Positions 1 through 6,868 of a DNA stretch of 41,872 nucleotides are shown here, piece after piece. Positions within the stretch are counted from its first letter, which is position 1. Each line of letters begins with the position of its first letter. Below the pieces are notes generated by a model that did no database searches, was not told the origin of the DNA, and saw nothing but the letters and a program-made list of their open reading frames with translations. Made by a program: the position numbers and the translations under genes. This DNA is from Chitinophagaceae bacterium (lineage in GTDB: Bacteria; Bacteroidota; Bacteroidia; Chitinophagales; Chitinophagaceae). Location of the stretch: NCBI GenBank assembly GCA_020403425.1, contig JADBXR010000003.1, positions 1 through 41,872 of the forward strand. Reading direction: 5' to 3'.

Positions 1-77
1 ACTAAAGCTACTCATTCCGTTCTCTATTCTACCATACTTTACCCATAACCCCCCAAAATACCGTGAAAACACCCCCC

Positions 78-107
78 ATGACCCGCCCTTTTAAAGAGGC
101 GGGTCAT
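78..107. other. Perfect 10-bp-stem hairpin at the left edge
   Basis: The arms ATGACCCGCC (78-87) and GGCGGGTCAT (98-107) are exact reverse complements around a 10-nt A/T-rich loop. No run of T follows immediately, so a rho-independent terminator is not obvious. The right arm is also the first unit of the 11-bp repeat that follows, so the hairpin may simply be an inverted unit of that repeat. Confidence 0.6.
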
Positions 108-151
108 AGGCGGGTTATCTACGGGTCATCTGCGGGTTATGGGCAGGTTAT
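100..151. repeat. Five 11-bp-spaced copies of CGGGTYAT
   Basis: CGGGTCAT or CGGGTTAT begins at 100, 111, 122 and 133, and a CAGGTTAT variant begins at 144. The spacing is exactly 11 bp. Inverted single copies (ATGACCCG at 78, ATAACCC near 46) lie just upstream. About one helical turn of spacing puts all units on one face of the DNA, as in iterons or operator arrays, but no partner gene is visible inside the window. Confidence 0.7.
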
Positions 152-250
152 CAGTTAGTTAAGATAGGCTTACCATTGAGTCGAGACCGAAGGGGATGCT
201 GATGGTGACCGAGAGATAAAAAGACCATGATCGCCAGTGTGTTAGCTGTT

Positions 251-1018
251 CCCTTCCCGAAGAGTTTCTCGAAGGGGGCGCCCTTCCCAGAAGAGTCTCC
301 CGAAGGGGGGCGCCCTTCTCAGAAGAGTCTCCCAGAGGGGACTCTTCGCTTAGGATCACTACTGTCATTTGTTTGGCAGTTATATGTAAAGAAACTTCCT
401 TCCCCGAATAGTCCTGCCAGATGATTCTTCGAAGAGAGAAGATGCCAGGATACTCTTCTCAGAAGAGTCTCCCGAAGGGGACTCTTCGTTTAGGATCACT
501 ACTATCTTCTGTCTTGCACTTATATGTAAAGAAATTTCCTTCCCCGAAGAGTCCTTCCAGATGATTCTTCGAAGAGAGAAGATGCCAGGATACTCTTCTC
601 AGAAGAGTCTTCCGAAGGGGACTCTTCGTTTAGGATCACTACTATCTTTTCTCTTACAGTTGCATGTAAAGAAACTTCCTTCCCCAAAGAGTCCTGCCAG
701 ATGATTCTTCGAAGAGGGAAGTTGCCAGGATACTCTTCTCAGAAGAGTCTCCCGAAGGGGACTCTTCGTTTAGGATCACTACTATCATTTGTTTGGCAGT
801 TATATGTCAAGAAACTTCCTTCCCCGAAGAGTCCTGCCAGATGATTCTTCGAAGAGGGAAGATGCCAGGATACTCTTCTCAGAAGAGTATCCCGAAGGGG
901 ACTCTTCGTTTAGGATCACTACTATCATTTGTTTGGCAGTTGTATGTAAAGAAACTTCCTTCCCCAAAGAGTCCTGCCAGATGATTCTTCGAAGAGGGAA
1001 GTTGCCAGGATATTCTTT
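251..1018. repeat. 140-bp tandem repeat array built from REP-like palindromes
   Basis: The marker string GATGCCAGGA or GTTGCCAGGA recurs at 441, 581, 721, 861 and 1001, exactly 140 bp apart, with a diverged partial unit upstream from about 251. Each unit carries a perfect hairpin (GAAGAGTC and GACTCTTC around an 8-10 nt loop), the block AGGATCACTACTATC, a variable tract ending in TATATGTAAAGAAACTTCC, and a second imperfect hairpin centred on CTTCGAAG. No convincing gene lies between 1 and 1384; the short reading frames here are translations of the repeat. Part of the unit matches the 3' flank of the RAYT gene at 6803-6868, so the array is probably derived from that element. Confidence 0.9.
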
Positions 1019-1345
1019 GTTGTTGAATGCCAATGCACTGTGTCTTTATTGCGAGTGATGCTATCTCGAATGAGCCGTTTCATTTTTGTAGAATGCAAAA
1101 GAATCTCTACATTCACCATACCCCCCACCGCCAATAGGCTCCCCCCAATCATACAATTTGTACAGTTAGTGATTACTGACCTGAGACAGTTATGTCCGGG
1201 ACTCAGGTGGCTTTGCTGTATGTACCCGGAATAAAAGTGTCTTTCACAAAGAGAGCGACCGGGAGGTATAAGGTTAGTGCAGACGATACACCAGGTATCT
1301 TAGCATTATTGCTTGCTGGTAATGTCAAAAATATTAAGTGTTAGC
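1019..1345 (+). other. Degenerate copy of the recombinase-associated flank
   Basis: Positions about 961-1095 match about 2311-2445, including the palindrome and a stretch of recombinase-derived sequence. Positions about 1267-1340 match about 2837-2910, the flank just 3' of the recombinase fragment. The recombinase catalytic region itself is missing here and replaced by an unrelated stretch (about 1096-1266). The copy ends in AAGTGTTAGC (1336-1345), comparable to AGGTGTTAGC at 3001-3010 in the second copy. It precedes the first cassette gene directly. Confidence 0.65.
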
Positions 1346-1364
1346 TGTACTCTTTAATGAACAT

Positions 1365-1374
1365 AACGTTCCTA
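1365..1374 (+). other. Candidate cassette recombination core (AACGTT) before the first cassette gene
   Basis: AACGTT occurs at 1365-1370, 14 nt before the ATG at 1385. The same hexamer sits shortly before three other genes (4533, 5169 and 6039) as the right end of attC-like sites. Here no matching left arm is visible upstream, so it could be an attI-like site or the remnant right end of a lost cassette. Confidence 0.4.
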
Positions 1375-1384
1375 AAAATAATAC

Positions 1385-2233
1385 ATGGCGACATTCTTGA
1401 CAGGAAATGACTTAAATGCTCAATTAGAAAATCTTTTTGAGTATGCTGACGAGTATATTATACTCATTTCTCCATACATTAAACTTCACGACAGATACGC
1501 TTCGGTTTTGAAAGCTAAAAAGGACAACCCTAACTTTAAAATTATTGTTGTGTTTGGAAAAAATGAAGATGACTTTTCAAAAAGCATTAAGCAAGAAGAT
1601 TTTAATTTTTTCAAAGACTTCCCTAATATAGAAATTCGTTACGAAAAAAGACTTCATGCAAAATACTATGCTAATGAAAGTTCAGCAATCTTGACATCAA
1701 TGAACCTTTACAATTTTTCGCAAGACAACAATATTGAAGCAGGAGTTCTTACAAATAAGAAAGGAGTATTGGGGAGCCTTACCAGTCAGGATACTTTAGA
1801 AAATGACGCTGCTGGATATTTTCAAAGAGTTATAGAACAATCTGATTTGCTTTTTCTTAAACAACCAAAGTTTGAAAGCACGATGTTAGGTCTTTCAAGG
1901 CATTACATAAACTCCGTAATTGAGACCGATAAACTTTCTGACTTTTTTAATAACAAGATAAAGGGTGGCAGTTCTTTTAAAAATGAAATCTTTATTCCTA
2001 AGCAACCGACAAGTAAAATGGGTTTTTGCATTAGAACAGGAGCACAAATACTATTCAATCCAAAACTTCCAATGTGTGACACGGCTTTTCAAAGTTGGAA
2101 AAAATTCAGTAACAACGAATACCCTGAGAAATACTGTCATTTTTCCGGTGAGCCATCAAATGGTGAAACAAGTTTTTCAAAACCAATTCTTAGAAAAAAT
2201 TGGGCAAAGGCAAAAGAAATACACCAGCTTTAA
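1385..2233 (+). CDS. Phospholipase D-like (HKD) family protein, cassette gene
   Basis: This 282-residue protein has no signal peptide and should be cytoplasmic. Its N-terminal half reads like a PLD-superfamily domain, with an early strand ending ISPYIKL (about residues 28-34). A single HxK motif, LHAKYYAN (about 91-98), is followed by a hydrophobic strand with the SxNLY element. One HKD motif per chain suggests it works as a dimer, as in bacterial PLD-type nucleases. The C-terminal 80 residues form a separate small region with Cys/His residues (GFCIR, MCD, YCHFSGEP) that could bind zinc. The gene stands alone, starts 15 nt after an AACGTT core and stops 23 nt before a GCTAAC left arm, which fits a mobile cassette. 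Nuclease activity is inferred from the family, not shown; a phospholipase is less likely for a cytoplasmic protein of this size. Confidence 0.72.
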   Translation: MATFLTGNDLNAQLENLFEYADEYIILISPYIKLHDRYASVLKAKKDNPNFKIIVVFGKNEDDFSKSIKQEDFNFFKDFPNIEIRYEKRLHAKYYANESSAILTSMNLYNFSQDNNIEAGVLTNKKGVLGSLTSQDTLENDAAGYFQRVIEQSDLLFLKQPKFESTMLGLSRHYINSVIETDKLSDFFNNKIKGGSSFKNEIFIPKQPTSKMGFCIRTGAQILFNPKLPMCDTAFQSWKKFSNNEYPEKYCHFSGEPSNGETSFSKPILRKNWAKAKEIHQL

Positions 2234-2256
2234 CGGGCAACACAATAGGGTTTATA

Positions 2257-2290
2257 GCTAACATTTGTATTTGCAAAAGATTTGGGATGT
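2257..2290 (+). other. Left half of an attC-like site (interrupted)
   Basis: GCTAAC at 2257-2262 is followed by TTTGTATTTGCAAAAG and TTTGGG. This is the same left-arm layout (GCTAAC, spacer, TTTGCAAAAG, run of G) seen at 4347 and 5017. Instead of a central loop and a complementary right arm, the sequence runs into a REP-like palindrome at about 2299. The site therefore appears split by that insertion or by the recombinase module. Confidence 0.55.
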
Positions 2291-2298
2291 GAGATGTG

Positions 2299-2360
2299 TT
2301 CCCTTCTCCGAAGCGCCTCCTGTCAGATGATTCTTCGGAGAGGAAAGATGCCAGGATCTT
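2299..2360. repeat. Diverged REP-like palindrome next to the recombinase fragment
   Basis: The segment CCTTCTCCGAAG...CAGATGATTCTTCGGAGAGG...GATGCCAGGAT is a diverged copy of the second hairpin of the 140-bp unit. Its core arms CTCCGAAG and CTTCGGAG are exact reverse complements. The sequence after it (to about 2445) matches 1010-1095, so the palindrome and the recombinase remnant were duplicated together or homogenised. Confidence 0.65.
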
Positions 2361-2394
2361 CTTTGTTGCTTGAATACCAATACACTGTGTCTTC

Positions 2395-2833
2395 ATTGCG
2401 TTTGATGATATCTCGAATGCACCGTGTCATTTTGTCGAATGCCAAAGGGAAAAAGGATCGATATGTGAATTTAAGTCCTATATTATTGGATATTTTACGC
2501 GAATATTTCAGGCAATATTCTCCCAGGCCTAGGGTCTATTTATTTGAATCGGAACAGACCGGTCAGGCATACCCCATCAGAACAGTGCAGCAGATATTTT
2601 CAAATGCAAAGCAGAAAGCGGGGATATTAAAAGAGGTTGGGATCCATAGCTTACGGCATAGTTTTGCCACGCACTTATTAGATAAAGGGACAGATATCCG
2701 GTACATAAAAGATCTGTTAGGGCATTTTGATATACGCACAACGGAAAGATACCTGCATGTATCGAAACACCAATTGGTCAATATTGTCAGTCCACTGGAT
2801 GGTCTGTTTAAACGCAAACTGATCGACTGGTAG
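2395..2833 (+). pseudogene. 5'-truncated XerC/D-like tyrosine recombinase (catalytic fragment)
   Basis: About 130 residues of a tyrosine recombinase catalytic domain are readable. They include the beta-hairpin lysine region AKGKKDRYV, the H-x-x-R box in HSLRHSFATHLL, LLGH for the third His position, and the nucleophile in TERYLHVS. The upstream half of the protein, including the first catalytic Arg and the whole N-terminal core-binding domain, is absent; the reading frame instead enters a REP-like palindrome at about 2360. The fragment is therefore not expected to be active. It lacks room for the extra region typical of integron IntI between the KGKKDR strand and the HxxR helix, so it is closer to XerC/D-type Bacteroidota integrases. 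It lies inside the cassette array in the same orientation as the cassettes and may be the remains of the enzyme that served the array, or an unrelated integrase. Confidence 0.8.
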
Positions 2834-3010
2834 CAATAAGGTCAGTGCAGACAATACACTATGTATCATGGCATTATTTCTTACCGGCAATATGAAAAGT
2901 ATAGCTGTATTGACGTAACAACAATACAAAATGTATCATCCTAAAACACTCAAATACAGCGCGTCCGATTTTGAATTTGATGGGGGAGTGGCGTATATTT
3001 AGGTGTTAGC
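2834..3010 (+). other. Recombinase 3' flank, candidate attI-like region
   Basis: The 227 bp between the recombinase fragment and the PIN gene hold no gene. The first 75 bp match 1267-1340. The segment ends with a G-rich stretch (ATGGGGGAGTGGCG) followed by TATATTTAGGTGTTAGCAGC; GTTAGC at 3005-3010 resembles the right core GTTAGCAGC of the complete site ending at 4541. Its position, between the recombinase 3' end and the first cassettes, is where attI lies in integrons whose integrase points towards the array. This is an inference from position and core sequence only. Confidence 0.4.
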
Positions 3011-3060
3011 AGCTATTAACTGACACCCTATACTGTTAAGAGACTTAAACAAACTTCATA

Positions 3061-4332
3061 ATGATAGTTTTTCCCGACAGCAATATTTTTGTTCATTTTA
3101 AACCTATTGAGAATTGGGATTGGACTTCATACAACAATAGTGATTTCAAAATTGGATTATGTATGAGTGTTGTAAATGAACTTGACAAAGTAAAATATTC
3201 TGCCAATACCAATGCTACCAAACGGAGAGTTCAAGAGCTTGTGCGAAAATTTAGTTCCTCTGTTGACAATATCTTTAACGACATCCTTTTTGTAATAGTT
3301 GTCCCTGAAAAGGTTAATGAGTTAATTATAAATAAACACCTCGACAAAGATGATAAGGATGACCTCTTTATTGCTACGGTTCTAAATTTCAAAAATTATC
3401 ATCCAAATGAAGAAGTATGTATAGTAAGCAATGATTTGGGAGTACAGCTTAAGTGCAAAGTCCATAATTTGCAATACAAAATTCCGGCAGAAGAATATTT
3501 AATCCAAGAAGATGATGCTGTAACTAAAGAAATAAAGAAGTTAACAGCAGAACTCAATAGAGTTAAGAATCTACAACCAATATTAAGACTTCAATTCGAT
3601 AATGGTGAAACTTTTAAAAAATTTGATGTTACTGAGCCATGGAAAGAATATCAGGATGTTATTGCCAAAGAGATGGAAAAAATCAAAAATGAAAATCCGT
3701 TACTTGTGCCGGAAGCAGATGACAATCCATCCGGCTTAACACTATTGAACCTTTACAAAAAAACTCCTGAGCGAGTTGCAGAGTACAACAAGGCGTTAAT
3801 GGAGTTCTACTCAGAATATGAGGTTTTTTTACACAAAACGAAAGTATCCTTTTACAAAGAGAATTTGACCCTTATTCTTAATATTGATTTAAGCAATACT
3901 GGAAATACTCCAGCGGAAAATATTGATTTATACATGCACTTCCCTGACGGATTTACATTAAGTCAAAAGGAAGATTATTATTCCCAGGAGAGAGAGCCGT
4001 CGCCGCCAGAACTTTCCACATATTCACTTGCACCATTTGATATGAGTAAAATGCTAACAAGATTTGCTTTTCCCACAATTCCAAATATAGATTTAAGTGG
4101 ATTTTCAATAAAAAAGACAAACAGCTATGACGTCAAAGACCATTTCAAAATAATAAAACACAATCATAGTGGTTCTGTTTATCCTCTATATGCGACATTT
4201 AACACTTTTGAAGATGTAAAGAGTTTTGAAATAACATATCATATTACAGCGGCAAATATGGTTGACATGGTTGAAGGAAAACTTAATGTGGTAATTAATA
4301 AAATTTCAGATTCAGAGTTTGACGATGCTTAA
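3061..4332 (+). CDS. PIN-domain protein with a long C-terminal extension, cassette gene
   Basis: This 423-residue protein begins with a PIN-like nuclease domain of about 150 residues. It shows the acidic residues expected for metal binding: Asp in FPDSNIFVH, Glu in VVNELDKVKY, the cluster DKDDKDDLFIA and Asp in VSNDLGVQLK. A charged helical linker follows (about 155-260, for example EEYLIQEDDAVTKEIKKL). The C-terminal 150 residues look like a beta-rich domain (NIDLSNTGNTPAENIDLYMHF) that I do not recognise. PIN domains are usually single-strand RNases, and a large separate C-terminal domain is unusual for toxin-antitoxin VapC, which is about 130 residues. No antitoxin gene is adjacent. The gene ends 14 nt before the left arm of a complete attC-like site. 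A role in defence or RNA decay is plausible but unproven. Confidence 0.7.
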   Translation: MIVFPDSNIFVHFKPIENWDWTSYNNSDFKIGLCMSVVNELDKVKYSANTNATKRRVQELVRKFSSSVDNIFNDILFVIVVPEKVNELIINKHLDKDDKDDLFIATVLNFKNYHPNEEVCIVSNDLGVQLKCKVHNLQYKIPAEEYLIQEDDAVTKEIKKLTAELNRVKNLQPILRLQFDNGETFKKFDVTEPWKEYQDVIAKEMEKIKNENPLLVPEADDNPSGLTLLNLYKKTPERVAEYNKALMEFYSEYEVFLHKTKVSFYKENLTLILNIDLSNTGNTPAENIDLYMHFPDGFTLSQKEDYYSQEREPSPPELSTYSLAPFDMSKMLTRFAFPTIPNIDLSGFSIKKTNSYDVKDHFKIIKHNHSGSVYPLYATFNTFEDVKSFEITYHITAANMVDMVEGKLNVVINKISDSEFDDA

Positions 4333-4346
4333 TTATCTAAACAGCC

Positions 4347-4541
4347 GCTAACAAAAGTATTTGCAAAAGCAGGGCCGGACAATGTAATATCAGCTATGTG
4401 CAGGCATCAGCAGCGGTTCGGGTTCGACGTTCAATGTTCAACTTTAGTTCATAACTTCAACAACATATTTTCAAATGGGCATTTGTACCAGGCTGGACAA
4501 TCAATAAATTCCCTGCCTTCGCAAATACTCGAACGTTAGCA
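4347..4541 (+). other. attC-like recombination site (complete, about 195 bp)
   Basis: The left arm is GCTAAC (4347-4352), a short spacer, then GTATTTGCAAAAGCAGGG (4358-4374). The right arm is CCCTGCCTTCGCAAATAC (4511-4528), a 6-nt spacer and GTTAGC (4535-4540). The reverse complement of the right arm matches the left arm at 16 of 18 positions, and GCTAAC pairs with GTTAGC. The right spacer is longer than the left by about 3 nt, giving the strand asymmetry known from attC sites. The PIN gene ends 14 nt before it and the next ATG starts 18 nt after the core. Confidence 0.75.
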
Positions 4542-4552
4542 GCAATAACTAC

Positions 4553-5002
4553 ATGATATTTTACGGGCAAGATAACTCTACGGTGGAATTCAAAGTCATG
4601 AACTATGAATTTCCAAACTCGACCGATAAACAGGAGGACGGAAACTGGCTGGTAATCTACCTAAAAGTAGATTGCCAATTCGGACAGTGGCAAGCTGTTC
4701 ACCCCAGTCTATTGACTTGGAACATACAAGAACTTATTGACTGGTTCTCTGATCTTTCAAACAATAACTCAGTTAAATGGACAGACCAGGAGTTTATTGA
4801 ACCCAACATTTCGTTTCACCTATTGAATAGTTACAACGCAGATATAAAGCAGATTAAGATCAAATTTGACTTAGAGTTAAGACCCAAGAACGCGAATGAT
4901 GAAATTGAGTATTTCATCAATTTCCAAGCTGATTCCATGAAACTCAAAGAAATTTCGAACCAATTGGGCGAAGAGCTTAAGAAATTTCCAGAACGCCGAT
5001 AG
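4553..5002 (+). CDS. WapI-family immunity-like protein, cassette gene
   Basis: This 149-residue cytoplasmic protein has no signal peptide. The pattern NWLVIYLKVDCQFGQWQA followed by HPSLLTWNIQELIDWFSDL resembles the WapI/YxiJ-type immunity family, in which a Trp-rich first half and an LLTWE-like motif precede an amphipathic helix. Members are known or predicted to neutralise contact-dependent toxins such as the WapA C-terminal tRNase. No toxin gene is next to it, so it may be an orphan immunity gene carried as a cassette. The ATG lies 18 nt after a GTTAGC core and the stop lies 14 nt before the next left arm. The family call rests on pattern recognition and is moderately secure. Confidence 0.6.
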   Translation: MIFYGQDNSTVEFKVMNYEFPNSTDKQEDGNWLVIYLKVDCQFGQWQAVHPSLLTWNIQELIDWFSDLSNNNSVKWTDQEFIEPNISFHLLNSYNADIKQIKIKFDLELRPKNANDEIEYFINFQADSMKLKEISNQLGEELKKFPERR

Positions 5003-5016
5003 TTGCCGTTATGGCT

Positions 5017-5177
5017 GCTAACATTGGTTTTGCAAAAGTTGGGCGACAGAATATCGCCCATCAGCAGTGGGAATTCTAATCGGCTTTTGTAATTTGGCTT
5101 TAGCTAATCGAGTCTTTAGTGGCCAAGCAAGCGACAAAATATATTTCCCAACCTGCACAAAGCCCTAAACGTTATAT
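5017..5177 (+). other. attC-like recombination site (complete, about 160 bp)
   Basis: The left arm is GCTAAC (5017-5022), ATT, then GGTTTTGCAAAAGTTGGG. The right arm is CCCAACCTGCACAAAGCCC followed by TAAACGTT (core at 5171). The reverse complement of the right arm, GGGCTTTGTGCAGGTTGGG, pairs with the left arm apart from a few mismatches. The block TGGGCGACAGAA just inside the left arm is repeated in the next site. The following ATG (5186) is 15 nt after the core. Confidence 0.72.
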
Positions 5178-5185
5178 ACTATTTT

Positions 5186-5872
5186 ATGAATAGGGTCAAA
5201 CTCATACAACTACTCTTATTAATTCCATTGCTAAACTATGGACAACTTAAAGTCAACAATGCTGTAATAAAAAAATATGAAAATGCATTCAATAAACTCA
5301 AATTAGCAGATCAGCAAGCTATAAACCAACAGAGAGAAAAGGAAGAGCAATTCGGTTTTTCTGTTGTTACATTCTTTAAGATTGATACGCTAAATAGCGA
5401 AGACATAATACACAATAACAGCTTTGTCGTAATTGAAGACCTAAATTCGAAGATTACTAGTAGCCGCGATAGCAAAGAAGAGCAAAGCTCTTACACACCG
5501 GTTGTTACACTGGCAACTCTTCAAAACGACACATTGCTTCTTAGTATCGGTGGCTTTTTTTTAGAAGGAATTATTCATAAAATATATTTTGGAAATGTAA
5601 GTTCCTCTTATAAAGAGTACTTTAAATATGACAGTATTTTAAGGCTCCACTTAAATGATCCAAAGGTTTCTGCTTTAATTGTTCCAGCAAAGACCAAAGT
5701 GTTTGCCATTAGTTCTCTCGATTTTAAGCCTGGGACAACTATTTATGGTGAAGTTGAATTGGAAACTGATCCGTATTACACAGATGCATTCGGGTTTAAA
5801 AACAATTATATAAAAAAACGATTGCGATATAATTATGTGTTCAAAGTTCGTGTTCCGAAAAACAGCACATAA
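5186..5872 (+). CDS. Exported protein of unknown function, cassette gene
   Basis: This 228-residue protein has an N-terminal hydrophobic segment (VKLIQLLLLIPLLNYGQ) with a plausible signal peptidase I site after about residue 19, so it should be periplasmic or secreted. The mature part starts with a charged helical stretch (about 30-60) and continues with alternating hydrophobic strands. I recognise no family or catalytic motif. The stop codon TAA lies inside the CATAAC left arm of the following attC-like site, the tightest gene-to-site packing in the array. The ATG follows the AACGTT core by 15 nt. Confidence 0.7.
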   Translation: MNRVKLIQLLLLIPLLNYGQLKVNNAVIKKYENAFNKLKLADQQAINQQREKEEQFGFSVVTFFKIDTLNSEDIIHNNSFVVIEDLNSKITSSRDSKEEQSSYTPVVTLATLQNDTLLLSIGGFFLEGIIHKIYFGNVSSSYKEYFKYDSILRLHLNDPKVSALIVPAKTKVFAISSLDFKPGTTIYGEVELETDPYYTDAFGFKNNYIKKRLRYNYVFKVRVPKNST

Positions 5873-6047
5873 CATTGCATTTATAAAAGCTGGGCGACAG
5901 AACAATTATTTTCAGCTTTTGTAATTCTGTCAATCTTCAGTATCTTCCTCTTAGTGAAGCAGACACGGGTAGAACACCATTTACGTCTTTCTCCCCCCAG
6001 CGACAGGATCTTCGAGTCCAGCCTTCATAAATGCGCTAACGTTATCG
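5868..6047 (+). other. attC-like recombination site (complete, about 180 bp)
   Basis: The left arm is CATAAC (5868-5873), ATT, then GCATTTATAAAAGCTGG. The right arm is CCAGCCTTCATAAATGC followed by GCTAACGTTATCG (core GTT at 6041). The reverse complement of the right arm, GCATTTATGAAGGCTGG, matches the left at 15 of 17 positions. The left spacer is 3 nt and the right spacer 6 nt, the same asymmetry as the site at 4347. The left arm differs in sequence from the other sites while its partner differs in the complementary way, which is strong evidence for conserved folding. Confidence 0.78.
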
Positions 6048-6059
6048 ATAATAATAATC

Positions 6060-6605
6060 ATGACTTACAATAAACGGATATCCAGTTTTTTGCTTTTCAT
6101 AGTGTTGGTTTTGACCACAATTGCAGGCCAAACCAACTCGAAGGAGGTCCTGGAATGGAACTCCATCAAAATAAACAATAAGCTACCTCTTATTTGTAAG
6201 AGATCAAATCTATTGGATTTATTAGGCAAGCCAGACAAAATACTTGATCCCCAAAGTCTTGATATTTGCACTTCCTATTTTGAAAAAGACTTTGATTATC
6301 TTGTTTGGGGCCGTAGCCGGTTTGAATCAACCAATTCACAAGCAGTTATCAGTTCCATTGATATAGAGTCAGGAAAAATTAAACTTGTATCGCCCAAAAT
6401 AACTCTTGACAACTTCATTACTTTAGATAAGATCAAACAAATATTTCCCAAAGCCACTAAGGATGCAGAGGAACTGATCATCGATGATAAAGGGAAAGTG
6501 GTAAGTATCAAACTTGCTACTTCACATAAGAATTCTGATGATGGCTGGCTTTTGTTCTTCAAGGCAGGGAAACTGGTGAGAGTTGACTACTGGATAGCTT
6601 GCTAG
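6060..6605 (+). CDS. Exported protein of unknown function, cassette gene
   Basis: This 181-residue protein carries a signal peptide (about residues 1-24, ending TTIAGQ). The mature region includes KRSNLLDLLGKPDKI, resembling the small-molecule-binding or outer-membrane-assembly type of motif in which a short helix precedes a GKP turn. This hint is too weak to name a family. Only two Cys, near LICKRSN and DICTSY, plus a C-terminal Cys (DYWIAC) are seen. The ATG follows an AACGTT core by 18 nt and the stop precedes a GATAAC left arm by about 10 nt. It is the last clear cassette of the array. Confidence 0.68.
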   Translation: MTYNKRISSFLLFIVLVLTTIAGQTNSKEVLEWNSIKINNKLPLICKRSNLLDLLGKPDKILDPQSLDICTSYFEKDFDYLVWGRSRFESTNSQAVISSIDIESGKIKLVSPKITLDNFITLDKIKQIFPKATKDAEELIIDDKGKVVSIKLATSHKNSDDGWLLFFKAGKLVRVDYWIAC

Positions 6606-6615
6606 ACATACCACC

Positions 6616-6650
6616 GATAACCAACGGTTTTGGGCAAGTTGGTCTTTCAG
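6616..6650 (+). other. Left half of an attC-like site at the array end
   Basis: GATAAC (6616-6621) is followed by CAACGGTTTTGGGCAAGTTGG, the layout of the other left arms (core, spacer, TTTTG-containing arm, G-rich end). No complementary right arm ending in GTTAnn is visible in the 180 bp before the REP-like palindrome at 6803. The stretch 6651-6800 holds nothing I can identify. The array therefore seems to end in a site truncated by the RAYT element. Confidence 0.5.
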
Positions 6651-6802
6651 TAATAGCTCTTCTTCTTTGTTTTTACAGATCAACTTCAGTAATTTGGATT
6701 GAACTAATTGAATTTTTGTAGTCAGGCCAGCAGAAGGAACACGGATCATACAACCAGTGTAAAGCCGTGGACGCTGGCTGCAACTCACAGTTATTACTGA
6801 TT

Positions 6803-6868
6803 TCCCTTCTCCGAAGAGTCTCCCGGAGGGGACTAGGATCACTACTATCTCTTTATCTTCCGGCTGTA
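6803..6868. repeat. REP-like palindrome copy bordering the RAYT 3' end
   Basis: CCCTTCTCCGAAGAGTC, TCCCGGAGGGGAC and AGGATCACTACTATC followed by a GTATGTCAAGGAAACCT block match the 140-bp tandem unit at 320-1000 from the hairpin through its variable tract. The right hairpin arm is partly eroded (GACTAGG instead of GACTCTTCG). On the minus strand a GTAG tetranucleotide lies about 15 nt 5' of the hairpin, as in REP sequences handled by RAYT enzymes. Confidence 0.7.

Noticed and set aside
320..1010. Possible CRISPR array because of regular repeats
   Set aside because: The whole 140-bp unit is repeated, there are no short repeats with unique spacers, and no cas gene is present.
2395..2833. Reading the recombinase fragment as an integron IntI
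   Set aside because: The region between KGKKDR and the HxxR helix is too short to hold the IntI-specific insertion, and the residues fit XerC/D-like integrases.
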